Shown here piece after piece: positions 29,366 to 38,309 of a DNA stretch of 64,000 bases. The first letter of the stretch is position 1; the number at the start of each line of letters is the position of its first letter. The translations under genes were made by a program, and so were the position numbers. The stretch is from Pseudoduganella flava. Lineage in GTDB: Bacteria; Pseudomonadota; Gammaproteobacteria; Burkholderiales; Burkholderiaceae_D. The stretch spans positions 718,206 to 782,205 of the forward strand of contig NZ_VLKW01000003.1 of the NCBI RefSeq assembly GCF_007830495.1, in the 5' to 3' direction. The notes below the pieces were generated by a model, which saw nothing but the letters and a program-made list of their open reading frames with translations, searched no databases and was not told the origin of the DNA.

Positions 29366-30076
29366 TCAATCGGCTAACTGTTGTTCCAGCCACGCAATCA
29401 ACTCATGGAAATCGGTGCAAATCGCATCGGGACGGATGTTTGCTTCCAGGTGGGCCGTGCTGCCGGTGCGGTTCATCCACACGGCCCGCAAGCCCGCCTT
29501 TTGCGCGCCTTCCACGTCGAGGCGCAGGTCGTCGCCCACGTAGACGGCGTGCTGCGGCGCCACGTCCAGCGCATCGCAGGCGGCCAGGAAAATGGCCGGA
29601 TCGGGCTTCGCCTTGCCAAACCGGCTTGCCGCCAACGATACCTTGAAATGGTGGGCGATGCCGATGACTTCAAGGTCGGCCATACCGTTCGTGACGACGC
29701 CCAGCGTCACCTGTTCCGCCAGCCGCATCAGCCCCGGCATCACGTCGTCGTACAGCTGCACGGCGTTGCGCGCGGCGGTGAAGTGACGCATCGCGCCGTC
29801 GAGATGGCGCGCATCCTCCTCCACGTGGGCGAACGCCGCTTCCAGCGCCGCCCGGCGCAGCTGATGCAGGTCCAGGTGGTAGTGCGGCTGCTCGGCGAGC
29901 AATGCCAGCCGCCGGGCGCGCAACTCCTCGATCGTGAACGCGTGCGCCACCTTCGGCGCATGCGCGGCCAGCCACGCATGCAGCGTCAGTTCGGCCTCGG
30001 CGATCACGGGGGCGATGGGCCACAGCGTATCGTCCAGATCGAACAGGATGGCCTGGGGTCGTGCAATCTCTTTCAT
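29366..30076 (-). CDS. HAD family hydrolase
   Basis: A 236-residue haloacid-dehalogenase phosphatase. Motif I is ILFDLDDTLWP (nucleophile and acid Asp), motif II VVTNGMAD, motif III K in FGKAKPDPAIF, and motif IV GDDLRLDVEGAQKAG. The helical cap between motifs I and II makes it subfamily IA, near YjjG/phosphoglycolate-phosphatase-like enzymes; substrate unknown. ATG at 30076 is chosen since the frame upstream is low-complexity Arg-rich. It precedes hrcA by 55 bases. Confidence 0.9.
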   Translation of the reverse strand: MKEIARPQAILFDLDDTLWPIAPVIAEAELTLHAWLAAHAPKVAHAFTIEELRARRLALLAEQPHYHLDLHQLRRAALEAAFAHVEEDARHLDGAMRHFTAARNAVQLYDDVMPGLMRLAEQVTLGVVTNGMADLEVIGIAHHFKVSLAASRFGKAKPDPAIFLAACDALDVAPQHAVYVGDDLRLDVEGAQKAGLRAVWMNRTGSTAHLEANIRPDAICTDFHELIAWLEQQLAD

Positions 30077-30208
30077 GCTGCCATTGTCGCATGGACGGGG
30101 CACGCGCACGCGCCTGAGCTGCCGGCGCGTCCGGCGTTGCCGGGCTCGCTGCCTATGTCGGGTTTGCAAATAATGCTAAATTAACGAATTGCTCACCGCG
30201 GAACCATC

Positions 30209-31600
30209 ATGCGCTTATTGCTCACCTCGCTTGCAGCCGCCCTGTTGGCAGGCTGCGCCACCAGCACACCACCGCTGCCGCCGCACATCCTGTCGACCTA
30301 CGTCGTATTGGGCGAACAAGGAGTGCCGACGGCGCGCGTGATCACCGATGCCCCGGCCTGCCCCACGCTGGAGGCGGACGGGCGAGCGCTGCCGATGCAG
30401 GTGCGCGCGGCGCCGGCGACGATTCCGCTGCGGCCGACGGCGTCCGCGCCGGAAGACTCGAAGCCTTCCGCGTTTCCCGTGCTGACGTGCGAGGCGCCCC
30501 TGCCGGCTGGCACGCGCAGCGCCACCGTGGCGGGTGTGGCGCTGCCGGCGCCCAGGATGGAAGCGCGCCGCATCGTCGTCATCGGCGATACGGGATGCCG
30601 CCTGAAAAAGGCCGACCATGCATGGCAGCCGTGTAACGATCCGGAGCAGGCGCCGTTCGCCGACGTGTCGGCCGCCGCCGCGCGCTGGCAGCCCGACCTC
30701 GTCGTGCACGTGGGCGACTACCACTACCGCGAGAACCCCTGCCCCGACGGTAACGCCGGCTGCGCGGGCAGCCCGTGGGGCTACGGCTGGGACGCGTGGC
30801 GCGAAGACTTCTTCCGCCCGGCCGAACCGCTGCTGCGTGCCGCGCCATGGGTGGTCGTGCGCGGCAATCACGAAACATGCGTGCGCGCCGGCCAGGGCTG
30901 GTGGCGCTTCCTCGATCCGCGCCCGCTACTGCAGGGCCGCGATTGCAATGCGCCGGCCGACGACGCCACCGGCGACTACAGCGATCCCTACGCGGTGCCC
31001 CTCGGCGGCGACGCCCAGTTGCTGGTACTGGACACGGCTGCCACGTCCTGGCGCGGGTTGAAACCGGGCGACACGGGCTACGCGCGCTACCGCGACGCGT
31101 ATGCGAAGACGGATGCGCTGAGCCAGCGCGCAGCGTGGAACCTGCTGACCAACCACCAGCCGATCCTCGGCTTCGGCGCCGGGCTGGACAAGGCCAGCCA
31201 GAGCTACCTGCAGCTGGGCGACCTCGGCCTGCAGCAGGCGTTCGGCGCGGCGAACCCGATGCTGCTGCCGCCCCGCGTGCAGGCACTGCTGTCGGGCCAC
31301 GTCCACCTGTGGGAACAGGTGAGCTTCAAGACGGATCACCCGAGCCAGTTCGTGACGGGATTTTCCGGCACGCTGGAAGACGTGGTGCCGCTGCCGGACG
31401 ACGTCTCCGCCGTGCAGCCGGCACCCGGTGCCGTGATCCATCAGTTCAGCGCCTGGCAGGGCGGCTTCGGCTTCATGACGATGGAGCGTACCGCGGCCGA
31501 CACGTGGGCGATCGCCGTGCATGACCGCCACGGCGTCGTCCGCAACCGCTGCAGCCTGCAAGGGCGTCAGTCTTCATGCGTGCTGGCGCGGGTGGAGTGA
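30209..31600 (+). CDS. lipoprotein metallophosphoesterase (calcineurin-like)
   Basis: A 463-residue exported phosphoesterase. The lipobox LLAGC (Cys 16) makes it a lipoprotein. After a proline-rich lead (to about 110) come the metal-binding motifs in order: VVIGDTGCR, VVHVGDYHYRENPC, VVRGNHETC, LTNHQP and LSGHVHLWE. These match the purple-acid/calcineurin phosphoesterase superfamily with a two-metal site. Many Cys residues suggest disulfides in the periplasm. Its substrate is unknown. It stands alone, upstream of two small lipoproteins. Confidence 0.88.
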   Translation: MRLLLTSLAAALLAGCATSTPPLPPHILSTYVVLGEQGVPTARVITDAPACPTLEADGRALPMQVRAAPATIPLRPTASAPEDSKPSAFPVLTCEAPLPAGTRSATVAGVALPAPRMEARRIVVIGDTGCRLKKADHAWQPCNDPEQAPFADVSAAAARWQPDLVVHVGDYHYRENPCPDGNAGCAGSPWGYGWDAWREDFFRPAEPLLRAAPWVVVRGNHETCVRAGQGWWRFLDPRPLLQGRDCNAPADDATGDYSDPYAVPLGGDAQLLVLDTAATSWRGLKPGDTGYARYRDAYAKTDALSQRAAWNLLTNHQPILGFGAGLDKASQSYLQLGDLGLQQAFGAANPMLLPPRVQALLSGHVHLWEQVSFKTDHPSQFVTGFSGTLEDVVPLPDDVSAVQPAPGAVIHQFSAWQGGFGFMTMERTAADTWAIAVHDRHGVVRNRCSLQGRQSSCVLARVE

Positions 31601-31735
31601 CGGGGCGGGCGACACGGCGCGACACATGTCGTTACAAGGATTTCTGAAGCCACCCCTTGCCAAATGCACTAAAATAAGCGCCGCCTGCGGCTGAGCCGCG
31701 GCTTCCGTCCGACCCTTTTAGAGAGTGTGATTGTT

Positions 31736-32353
31736 ATGAAGAGTAAGTATGCGCGCATCACCGCAGGCGCGCTTTGCGCCGCGCTGCTGGCCAGCTGCGG
31801 CGGCAGCGATAACGGCAGCCTGACGCTGCGCGTGTACGTGTACGGCCTGTTCAAGCCGGGGCTCGTGCTGCAGAACGGCGACCAGACGGTCACCGTGCCG
31901 GCCGGCTCCAGCCCGGCGGCGACGTCGGTGCAGGAAGTCTACTTCCCCAACCTGATCGCCCAGGACTCGACGATCGACATCAAGGTCAAGACGAACCCGA
32001 TCGCGACGACGTGTACGCCCGACCCGGCCACCGCGACGAACGTCAAGGCGAACTACTACTCGGCGCTGCAGGTGGTGGTCAACTGCGCCACGGCCAGCTA
32101 CAAGCTGGGCGGCAGCGTGACGGGCCTGACGCGGGACCAGCTCGTGCTGACGAACGGCGGCAACAATGTGACGATCCGCCCTGAGACGGGCTCTTCGTTC
32201 GTCTTCCCCGGCACCGTCTATGATGGCCTGAACTATGGCGTGACCGTGCTGGCGCAGCCGGAAGGCCTGACGTGCACGGTGCAGAACGGCGTCGGCACGA
32301 TGCCGTCCGGCGACGTGATGAACCTGGCCGTCAGCTGCGTGCCGAAGACCTGA
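31736..32353 (+). CDS. small lipoprotein with beta-repeat domains, copy 1
   Basis: A 205-residue lipoprotein of unknown function. Signal peptide and lipobox LLASC lead to two similar beta-rich modules of about 85 residues. The pattern VTGL--DQLVLTNGGNNVTIRP ... FPGTVYDGLNYGVTVLAQPEGLTCTVQNG (shown in part) with an ending VSC matches an Ig-like repeat found in large surface proteins of Gram-negatives. A GAGAG site precedes ATG 31736; an in-frame GTG at 31727 is possible. The next gene is a paralogue, 29 bases downstream. Confidence 0.75.
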   Translation: MKSKYARITAGALCAALLASCGGSDNGSLTLRVYVYGLFKPGLVLQNGDQTVTVPAGSSPAATSVQEVYFPNLIAQDSTIDIKVKTNPIATTCTPDPATATNVKANYYSALQVVVNCATASYKLGGSVTGLTRDQLVLTNGGNNVTIRPETGSSFVFPGTVYDGLNYGVTVLAQPEGLTCTVQNGVGTMPSGDVMNLAVSCVPKT

Positions 32354-32382
32354 CCGGCGCCCCCGTCCAACTGGAGAAACTC

Positions 32383-32952
32383 ATGAAAGCAAAATATTTC
32401 GGCACGGCGCTGCTGGCGCTGGCGCTTGCCGGCTGCGGCGGCAAATCGTCGTTCACGATCACGGGCACGGTCAGCGGCCTGAAGAACCCGGGCCTGCAAC
32501 TGGCCAATGGCGATGACGTCATCTCGGTGCCGGTCGACGCCACGTCGTTCAGCTTCCCGAAACAAGTGGATTACGGTGACTCGTACACGGTGGTCGTCAA
32601 GACGCAGCCTCAGTACATGAATTGCACGCCTCTGAGCCAGACCGGCACGGCGGGCCGCACGGAATCGATCCAGCTGGCGATCACGTGCACGCAGAACACC
32701 CATACGGTGTACGTGACGGTGACGGGGCTGACGGCCGAAGGCCTGCAGCTGATCAACGGCTCGAGCGGCCTGCAGGCGGTTACCGTGGCCACCCCGAGTA
32801 CCTCGTTCGGGGGAATCCCGGTCGGCACGGCATATGGCATTACGGTCTACCAGCAACCGACCGGCCAGACCTGCACGGTTGGCAACGGCGCCGGCTACAT
32901 GGGCGATGCGGACCGCGCCGACACGGTCGTCACGTGCGTCAAAAACACGTGA
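32383..32952 (+). CDS. small lipoprotein with beta-repeat domains, copy 2
   Basis: A 189-residue paralogue of the gene just upstream. Lipobox LAGC (about residue 18) follows MKAKYFGTALLALALA. Two modules are seen: VSGLKNPGLQLANGDDVISV ... and VTGLTAEGLQLINGSSGLQAV ... each ending in a Cys-containing strand (ITC, VTC). One Cys near the end of each module could pair with the Cys in NCTP or TCTV. Function unknown. ATG at 32383 with GGAG upstream. Confidence 0.75.
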   Translation: MKAKYFGTALLALALAGCGGKSSFTITGTVSGLKNPGLQLANGDDVISVPVDATSFSFPKQVDYGDSYTVVVKTQPQYMNCTPLSQTGTAGRTESIQLAITCTQNTHTVYVTVTGLTAEGLQLINGSSGLQAVTVATPSTSFGGIPVGTAYGITVYQQPTGQTCTVGNGAGYMGDADRADTVVTCVKNT

Positions 32953-33058
32953 TATTCACAAGTGGAATGATGGGCATTCGAAAAATAAAGTAGATCAATA
33001 TGCGGCAACGCATCATAATCAATCCCGTCTCCTCCACTTCTTTCTAAGAATTGGATTT

Positions 33059-33086
33059 AGCCGGCTCCTAGAGCCGGCTTTTTTTT
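33059..33086 (+). terminator. terminator after the lipoprotein pair
   Basis: Stem AGCCGGCTC / GAGCCGGCT with loop CTA and seven T residues. It is 107 bases after the stop codon of the second lipoprotein. Confidence 0.85.
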
Positions 33087-33107
33087 GCCCACAATATTTC
33101 CCAAAAT

Positions 33108-33160
33108 GAGGGACTGTCCCTCGTTTGTGGAAATATTGCCAAAATCGAGGGACAGTCCCC
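33108..33160. repeat. paired GAGGGACTGTCCCTC palindromes, pair 1
   Basis: Unit one GAGGGAC-T-GTCCCTC (33108-33122) and unit two GAGGGACAGTCCC (33147-33159), in opposite orientation, are joined by GGAAATATTGCC (33129-33140). An ATATTTCC just before unit one lets the unit fold as one longer hairpin with GGAAATAT. Confidence 0.85.
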
Positions 33161-33250
33161 CTCCTCGCTTGTTGTACAAAGCACACCCTCACCTGGATAT
33201 GTGGCCTCTGCGTATCGGTGCGCCATAAGACATCGGTGTTACCAAGGCAG

Positions 33251-33304
33251 GAGGGACTGTCCCTCATTTGAGGAAATATTTCCAAATTCGAGGGACAGTC
33301 CCTC
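33251..33304. repeat. paired GAGGGACTGTCCCTC palindromes, pair 2
   Basis: Units at 33251-33265 and 33290-33304 face each other around GGAAATATTTCC (33272-33283), itself a palindrome. It is a near-perfect version of pair 1, about 90 bases away, so the region is a small repeat cluster like a bacterial interspersed mosaic element. Confidence 0.85.
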
Positions 33305-33342
33305 TCGTGGTTTGTTGTTTTAAATATACCTCGACGGGAAAT

Positions 33343-33366
33343 AAAAAAGCCGCCCGGAGGCGGCTT
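33343..33366 (-). terminator. terminator of the TonB receptor gene
   Basis: On the minus strand AAGCCGCC, loop TCCG, GGCGGCTT, then a T-run. It is 20 bases past the receptor stop codon. Confidence 0.85.
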
Positions 33367-33386
33367 GGATGGCGTTGGCGGGGCGG

Positions 33387-35981
33387 TCAGAATTTATAGG
33401 TGAGGCCGACGTTATAACGCCGCCCATATTCCATCACGTTCTGGATGTACGGGTTGCCCGCCTGCGTGTGAATGACTTTCTGGTTCGTGATGTTGTCCAG
33501 GCCCACGTGCAGCTGCAGTTGCGGCGTCACGTATTTCGAGATGTTGGCGCTGACGTACGTCTCTTCCGCGTTCTCGACCAGGTAGCCGGCCGTCCAGCGC
33601 GGCATGCGCGTGAACGGGCTGTGATAGTTCGCCTGCAGCCGCGCTTCGAAGCCGTTCTTCTCGTACCACAAGGTGACGCCGCCGTTGCGCCGCATCAGCC
33701 CCACCATCGGGAAGTGGTTCGTGTACTCGCGGATGCTGCTGTCGTTGTACGAGTAGTTCGCCGCAATGCCCAGGCCGTCGAACGGTGCCGGCAGCATCGT
33801 GAACGCTTGCTGGTACGCCAGTTCGACGCCGCGCACATAGCCGCCGTCGCCGTTGACCGAGCGGGTCAGCGCGGCCGGGACGCCGTCGATCGTCGTCGTA
33901 TCGGTCGTGATGCCGATGTAGCTGGCGATCTTCTTGTAGAACAGCCCGGCCGACAGCAGCGAGCCCTTGTCGAAGTACCACTGGTAGGACATGTCCGCCT
34001 GGTTCGCCATCATCGGCAGCAGGCCCGGATTGCCGGCGCTGCCCGTCAGCGGCTGGGAGCCCTGCTGGACCGACAGCTGGCGCGACGCGCGCATCTCGTC
34101 CAGCGGCGCGCGCGACATCGCCCGCGCCACGGAGAGGCGCAGCTGGTGCTGCTGGGCTTCGTCCAGGTTGAAGATCAGGTTCGCGCTCGGCAGCACCTTC
34201 GTGTACGACGCGCCGCCTTCGACCGCCGTTGGCGCCGCGTCGCCACGCGACTCCATGCCGCTGCCCGTCTGCTTCGTGTGCACCACGCGCACGCCGGCGT
34301 TGCCGCGGTACTTCAGGCCGAACATCACGCCTTCCACGTCCGCCTGCGCATACACGGCGCTGCTGCGCTCCTTGACCTTCCAGCCGGCCAGCTGGTCGGC
34401 CGTCGTCGGCGCGCGGCCATCCGCCGACAGTGCTCCCGGCCCGGCCAGCGCCGCCACGGCGCCCTCGAAGTCGCCCAGCATCAGCGCGGGGAAGTAGCCG
34501 TCCACGCGGATCGTTTCAAACGCCGATGCGGGCAGCGTGCCGGTGGTTCCGATGTTCCACGTCGTCTGCCGGTACGACTTCTCGCGGTCGGCGAAGCGCG
34601 CACCGAACTTGATGCGGTTGACGGGGCCGAAGTCCAGCGGCCGCGTGGCGGACAGCTGGGCTGAATTCAGGCGGTCGTCGACGTGGCCATCCGTGTCGAC
34701 GAAGAGCTGCGGCGTGCCGGCATAGTTCGAGAGATTGCCGGTGTCCTGGCTGAACGAGTACGACTGGTACTCGTTGCCGGTGAAGGCCCAGGAAACGGTG
34801 CCCGGCACGCTGCTCTGGCGCACATCGGCCCACTGGCTGTCGCGATCGGCGCGCGACGTGGCGACGTCCGCGTCGAGCTTCCACTCGCCCGCATTGAACT
34901 TGCCGTTCAAGCCGCCGGCGAAGTTGCTCATGTTCTGGAACCAGCGCGTGCTGTGCGTGGACACGCTGATGTCGCGCACCGTGCCGCCGACCACGTAGCC
35001 GTCGCGGATGTCGGCATTGCTGTAGTTGCCGCTGATGCCGCCGTCCCAGTTGCCCAGGCCATCGACCCAATGCTGCACGCTCGGCTCGTGGATCTTGTTC
35101 TTCGCGTAGTACAGGTCCGCCGTGATCAGCGCATCCGGGCTGGCCTTCCATTCGAGTTTGCCCAGCACGCTGGCGCGTTCGTTGGTGCCGCGCTTGATTT
35201 CGTCCTCGAAGCCCCACGGCGTCTTGTCGACCTTGCCGTCGCCGTTCAGGTCCACCGAGTGGTCTTCGTTGAAGCCCCAGTGGTTCTTGCGCTTCTCGAT
35301 CGACGGCTGCTTCTGGTAGCTGAACGCGGCCGCGACGCCGACGGTGCCGCCGGCCAGCTGGTCGATGTAGATGCCGCCCAGGCGCGGGCGCACCGTCTTC
35401 GCATCGACGTCGTTCGCCAGCGGGTAGTACAGCGCATCCGCCTTCAGCGACGCCTGGCGCCCCTTGTACTTCAGCGGCTGCACCGTCTGCAGGTCGATCG
35501 TCGTGGCAACGCCGCCTTCGACGAGGTCGGCGTTCTGCGTCTTGTAGACGACCGCGCCGGACAGCGACTCGGACGGGAACTGCTCGAAGCGCACCGCGCG
35601 GTTCGGCTCCGACGACGCCAGTTCGCGGCCGTTCAGCGTGGCACCGATGAAGCGCTCGCCCATGCCGCGCGCGACGATCTGGCTGGCGTTGCCGCGATCC
35701 AGGCCCGCGGCCAGGCCCGGCAGGCGCGCCAGCGATTCGGCGATCGTCGTGTCGGGCAGCTTGCCGATGTCTTCCGACGACACCACTTCGACGATGCTGT
35801 TGGAATTCTCCTTGACCGACAGCGCGCTGCGCACGGACGCGCGGATGCCGGTGACCGTCACCTGCTGGACGGCGGTGTCGCCGCTCGCCGGGGCGGTGCC
35901 TTGCTGGGCCTGGGCAAAGGCGGGGACGGCGGGAATCAGGAACAGCGTGCGGATCAGCACGCTGAGGGCGGTTGGCTTCAT
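33387..35981 (-). CDS. TonB-dependent receptor
   Basis: An 864-residue outer-membrane receptor. Signal peptide (SVLIRTLFLIPAVPAFAQ), then a TonB-box-like VQQVTVTGIRASVRSALSVKENSNSIVEVVSSEDIGKLPDTTIAESLARLPG (region), the plug domain, and a 22-strand barrel that ends RYNVGLTYKF with C-terminal Phe. This belongs to the IPR010104-type receptors that import oligosaccharides or other large nutrients in Xanthomonas/Caulobacter-like bacteria. Unlike the receptor at 50462 it has no enzyme or regulator neighbour, so the cargo is unknown. ATG at 35981. Confidence 0.92.
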   Translation of the reverse strand: MKPTALSVLIRTLFLIPAVPAFAQAQQGTAPASGDTAVQQVTVTGIRASVRSALSVKENSNSIVEVVSSEDIGKLPDTTIAESLARLPGLAAGLDRGNASQIVARGMGERFIGATLNGRELASSEPNRAVRFEQFPSESLSGAVVYKTQNADLVEGGVATTIDLQTVQPLKYKGRQASLKADALYYPLANDVDAKTVRPRLGGIYIDQLAGGTVGVAAAFSYQKQPSIEKRKNHWGFNEDHSVDLNGDGKVDKTPWGFEDEIKRGTNERASVLGKLEWKASPDALITADLYYAKNKIHEPSVQHWVDGLGNWDGGISGNYSNADIRDGYVVGGTVRDISVSTHSTRWFQNMSNFAGGLNGKFNAGEWKLDADVATSRADRDSQWADVRQSSVPGTVSWAFTGNEYQSYSFSQDTGNLSNYAGTPQLFVDTDGHVDDRLNSAQLSATRPLDFGPVNRIKFGARFADREKSYRQTTWNIGTTGTLPASAFETIRVDGYFPALMLGDFEGAVAALAGPGALSADGRAPTTADQLAGWKVKERSSAVYAQADVEGVMFGLKYRGNAGVRVVHTKQTGSGMESRGDAAPTAVEGGASYTKVLPSANLIFNLDEAQQHQLRLSVARAMSRAPLDEMRASRQLSVQQGSQPLTGSAGNPGLLPMMANQADMSYQWYFDKGSLLSAGLFYKKIASYIGITTDTTTIDGVPAALTRSVNGDGGYVRGVELAYQQAFTMLPAPFDGLGIAANYSYNDSSIREYTNHFPMVGLMRRNGGVTLWYEKNGFEARLQANYHSPFTRMPRWTAGYLVENAEETYVSANISKYVTPQLQLHVGLDNITNQKVIHTQAGNPYIQNVMEYGRRYNVGLTYKF

Positions 35982-36010
35982 AGGTCTCCGGATGGTTATT
36001 GTTGTGACGG

Positions 36011-36148
36011 GAATCGATGGCAATCGATCAATTTCCTGTCAAAAATTCTATGAGCCGGCCGGGTAGCTACGGAATTGAAATTTGTGCTTTTTGCTATGCT
36101 GAATCGATATAGCTGTCCGGAAGCACCCAGCTAAGTGGTTGAATCGAT
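36011..36148. promoter_or_regulatory. cluster of AATCGAT sites upstream of the TonB receptor
   Basis: The 260-bp gap before the receptor carries GAATCGAT at 36011, CAATCGAT at 36021, GAATCGAT at 36101 and 36141. The third lies inside a GCTAT ... ATAGC inverted pair. Four 7-base matches in 140 bases is more than chance in this GC-rich genome, suggesting regulator binding sites. Nothing else is seen in the gap. Confidence 0.35.
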
Positions 36149-36241
36149 GGGAATTTGTCGCCGCCGGCAGGACACCGGCGGCAGTAGGTGCACGCGCGCT
36201 ACCGTTGTGCGCGCGTAACGATCAACGGGTGATCGGTTCGT

Positions 36242-37018
36242 TCAGGCAGGCTTGTGCGCGTTGGCCAACGCTACGTAGGCTTCCATCGCCACCGTTTCCG
36301 GGCGGGCGCCCGGGTCGATGCCGGCGTCGACGATCTGCTGCTCCGTGAACATGCCGGCCAGGCAGTTGCGGATCACCTTGCGGCGCTGCGAGAACGCCTT
36401 GGCGACGACGGCTTCCAGGGTCGCGGCATCGCACCGCAGCGGCTCGGCGATCGGGATCATCCGCACGATGGCCGAATCGACCTTCGGCGGCGGGTCGAAC
36501 GCTTCGGGCGGCACGACGAACATCAGCGCCATCCGGTAGCGCCATTGCAGCATCACGGACAGCCGTCCATAGGCCTTGGTGCCCGGCTCCGCGACCATCC
36601 GCTCGACGACTTCCTTCTGCAGCATGAAGTGCTGGTCCTGCACCAGTGGCGCGTACTCGGCCAGGTGGAACAGCAGTGGGCTGGAGATGTTGTACGGCAG
36701 GTTGCCGACGACGCGCAGCTTGCGGCCTGCCGGCACGGGAATCGCACCGAAGTCGAACTTGAGCGCATCGCCCGCATGCACCGTCAGGCGCTCCGGCGGG
36801 TAACGCTTCTCGAGGCGGGTGACGAGATCGCGGTCCAGCTCGACGACGTGCATGTGCGGCAGCGACTTGAGCAGCAGATCCGTCATCGCTGCGAGGCCCG
36901 GCCCGATCTCGACCATCGTATCGCCATCGGCCGGCGCGATGGCGTCGATGATGTCGCCAAGGACGCGGTCATCCTGCAAAAAATTCTGGCCGAAGCGCTT
37001 GCGTGCAATGTGTTTCAT
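36242..37018 (-). CDS. rsmA: 16S rRNA dimethyladenosine transferase
   Basis: A 258-residue KsgA enzyme that dimethylates A1518 and A1519 of 16S rRNA. Motifs: [18 protein letters not shown]-binding [21 protein letters not shown], and the catalytic [15 protein letters not shown] at 37018 ([10 protein letters not shown]) is preferred; a TTG at 37027 would add three residues. It normally follows pdxA in a surA-pdxA-ksgA run; here 233 bases of repeats separate it from pdxA. Confidence 0.95.
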   Translation of the reverse strand: MKHIARKRFGQNFLQDDRVLGDIIDAIAPADGDTMVEIGPGLAAMTDLLLKSLPHMHVVELDRDLVTRLEKRYPPERLTVHAGDALKFDFGAIPVPAGRKLRVVGNLPYNISSPLLFHLAEYAPLVQDQHFMLQKEVVERMVAEPGTKAYGRLSVMLQWRYRMALMFVVPPEAFDPPPKVDSAIVRMIPIAEPLRCDAATLEAVVAKAFSQRRKVIRNCLAGMFTEQQIVDAGIDPGARPETVAMEAYVALANAHKPA

Positions 37019-37042
37019 GTCGTTCAAAAAGTGTTGTTTTTT

Positions 37043-37247
37043 CCAACCAGGGACTGTCCCCGGTTGGGCGATGTTGTTTTTCCCACACCTCCAAAAACCG
37101 GGGACTGTCCCTCGTTTTTGGAAACAAACTGTGGAAAATTTCTGGGTTAGCGATTAACTGCCGAAGATACGCTGCCGAAGTCACGCCTGGCGCGCCGTTT
37201 GTGCAGAGTGTTTCCTGAAACGAGGGACAGTCCCCATTTTTTGGAAA
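37043..37247. repeat. three GGGAC-T-GTCCC palindromic repeats between pdxA and rsmA
   Basis: Units: 37043-37067 (CCAACC ... GGTTGG arms), 37091-37121 (CCAAAAAC ... GTTTTTGG arms) and 37211-37247 (TTTCC ... GGAAA arms, reversed core). Each keeps GGGAC-W-GTCCC in the centre while outer arms vary but stay complementary. They sit inside what should be one operon, so pdxA-rsmA cotranscription may be altered. Confidence 0.8.
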
Positions 37248-37251
37248 TTTT

Positions 37252-38298
37252 TTAGCGGGCCGGGCGGCTGGCTTCGGCCATCGCCAGTGCGGTGGCGATC
37301 GCTTGCTCCATACTGCCGCAGTCGGCGTGGCCGAGGCCGCGGGCGGCCAGGTCCAGCGCGGTGCCGTGATCGACCGACGTGCGGATCAGCGGCAGGCCCA
37401 GCGTGATGTTGACGCCGCGGCCGAACGTGGCGAACTTCAGCACCGGCAGGCCCTGGTCGTGGTACATCGCGAGCACGCAGTCGGCGTCTGCCAGGTACTT
37501 CGGCTGGAACAGCGTATCGGCCGGGAATGGGCCGCGCGCGTCGATGCCGCGCGCACGGGCCGCTTCCAGCGCCGGATGGATCACGTCGATCTCTTCGCGG
37601 CCCAGGTAGCCGTTCTCGCCCGCATGCGGGTTCAGACCGGTGACGAGGATGCGCGGCGCCGCGATGCCGAACTTGGTGCGCAGGTCGTGCGCGATGATGT
37701 CCAGCGTGCGGCCGATGCCGTCGATCGTCAGCGCGGCCGGCACGTCCTTCAGCGGCAAGTGCGTCGTGGCCAATGCAACACGCAATTGCGCGACGTCCGG
37801 TACACCCTGCGGCGCGCCCGCCAACATCATGACGACCTGCGGCGTGCCGGTGCGCTCGGCGAAATACTCGGTGTGGCCGGAGAACGGCACGCCGGCATCG
37901 TTGATCGTGCTCTTTTGCAGCGGCGCCGTGACGACCGCCTCGAACCAGCCGGCTTGCGTGCCTTCGATCGCGGCGTCCAGCGTGGCGAGCACGGCGCGGC
38001 CGTTCTCGGGCTCGAGCGTGCCCGGCACCACGTGGGCGGCCAGTGGCACGTCGATCACGCACAACCGCTCAGGCCCGAAGTGCGGCACGCCGCCATTGCG
38101 GACAGCCTGCAGCGACAGCGCACTGACGCGGATGGCCGGGTCGATCGCCTCGGCCGTCAGCGCCAGGAAGGCCGCATCGCCCAGCAGCACGCAGTTGACG
38201 CGCTCGCGCAGCGCCCACGCGGCGCGGATCGAAATCTCCGGGCCGATGCCGGCCGGCTCGCCGGTGGTGATGGCGATCGCGCGGCGCCTGGTGCTCAT
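37252..38298 (-). CDS. pdxA: 4-hydroxythreonine-4-phosphate dehydrogenase
   Basis: A 348-residue metal-dependent enzyme of vitamin B6 synthesis, oxidising 4-phosphohydroxy-threonine with NAD+. It opens [13 protein letters not shown]; metal ligands are in [10 protein letters not shown] and [12 protein letters not shown]; the end has [24 protein letters not shown]. It begins 11 bases after surA's stop codon. Confidence 0.95.
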   Translation of the reverse strand: MSTRRRAIAITTGEPAGIGPEISIRAAWALRERVNCVLLGDAAFLALTAEAIDPAIRVSALSLQAVRNGGVPHFGPERLCVIDVPLAAHVVPGTLEPENGRAVLATLDAAIEGTQAGWFEAVVTAPLQKSTINDAGVPFSGHTEYFAERTGTPQVVMMLAGAPQGVPDVAQLRVALATTHLPLKDVPAALTIDGIGRTLDIIAHDLRTKFGIAAPRILVTGLNPHAGENGYLGREEIDVIHPALEAARARGIDARGPFPADTLFQPKYLADADCVLAMYHDQGLPVLKFATFGRGVNITLGLPLIRTSVDHGTALDLAARGLGHADCGSMEQAIATALAMAEASRPAR

Positions 38299-38309
38299 GG
38301 ATGGACGCC

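Larger units (their letters stand above)
32953..33386. other. 434-bp gene-free stretch with terminators and repeats
   Basis: Between the second lipoprotein and the TonB receptor (convergent). It holds a plus-strand terminator (33059-33086), two pairs of GGGACTGTCCC palindromes, and the receptor's own terminator (33343-33366). No open frame worth calling was seen; base composition is clearly more AT-rich than the genes. Confidence 0.8.
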
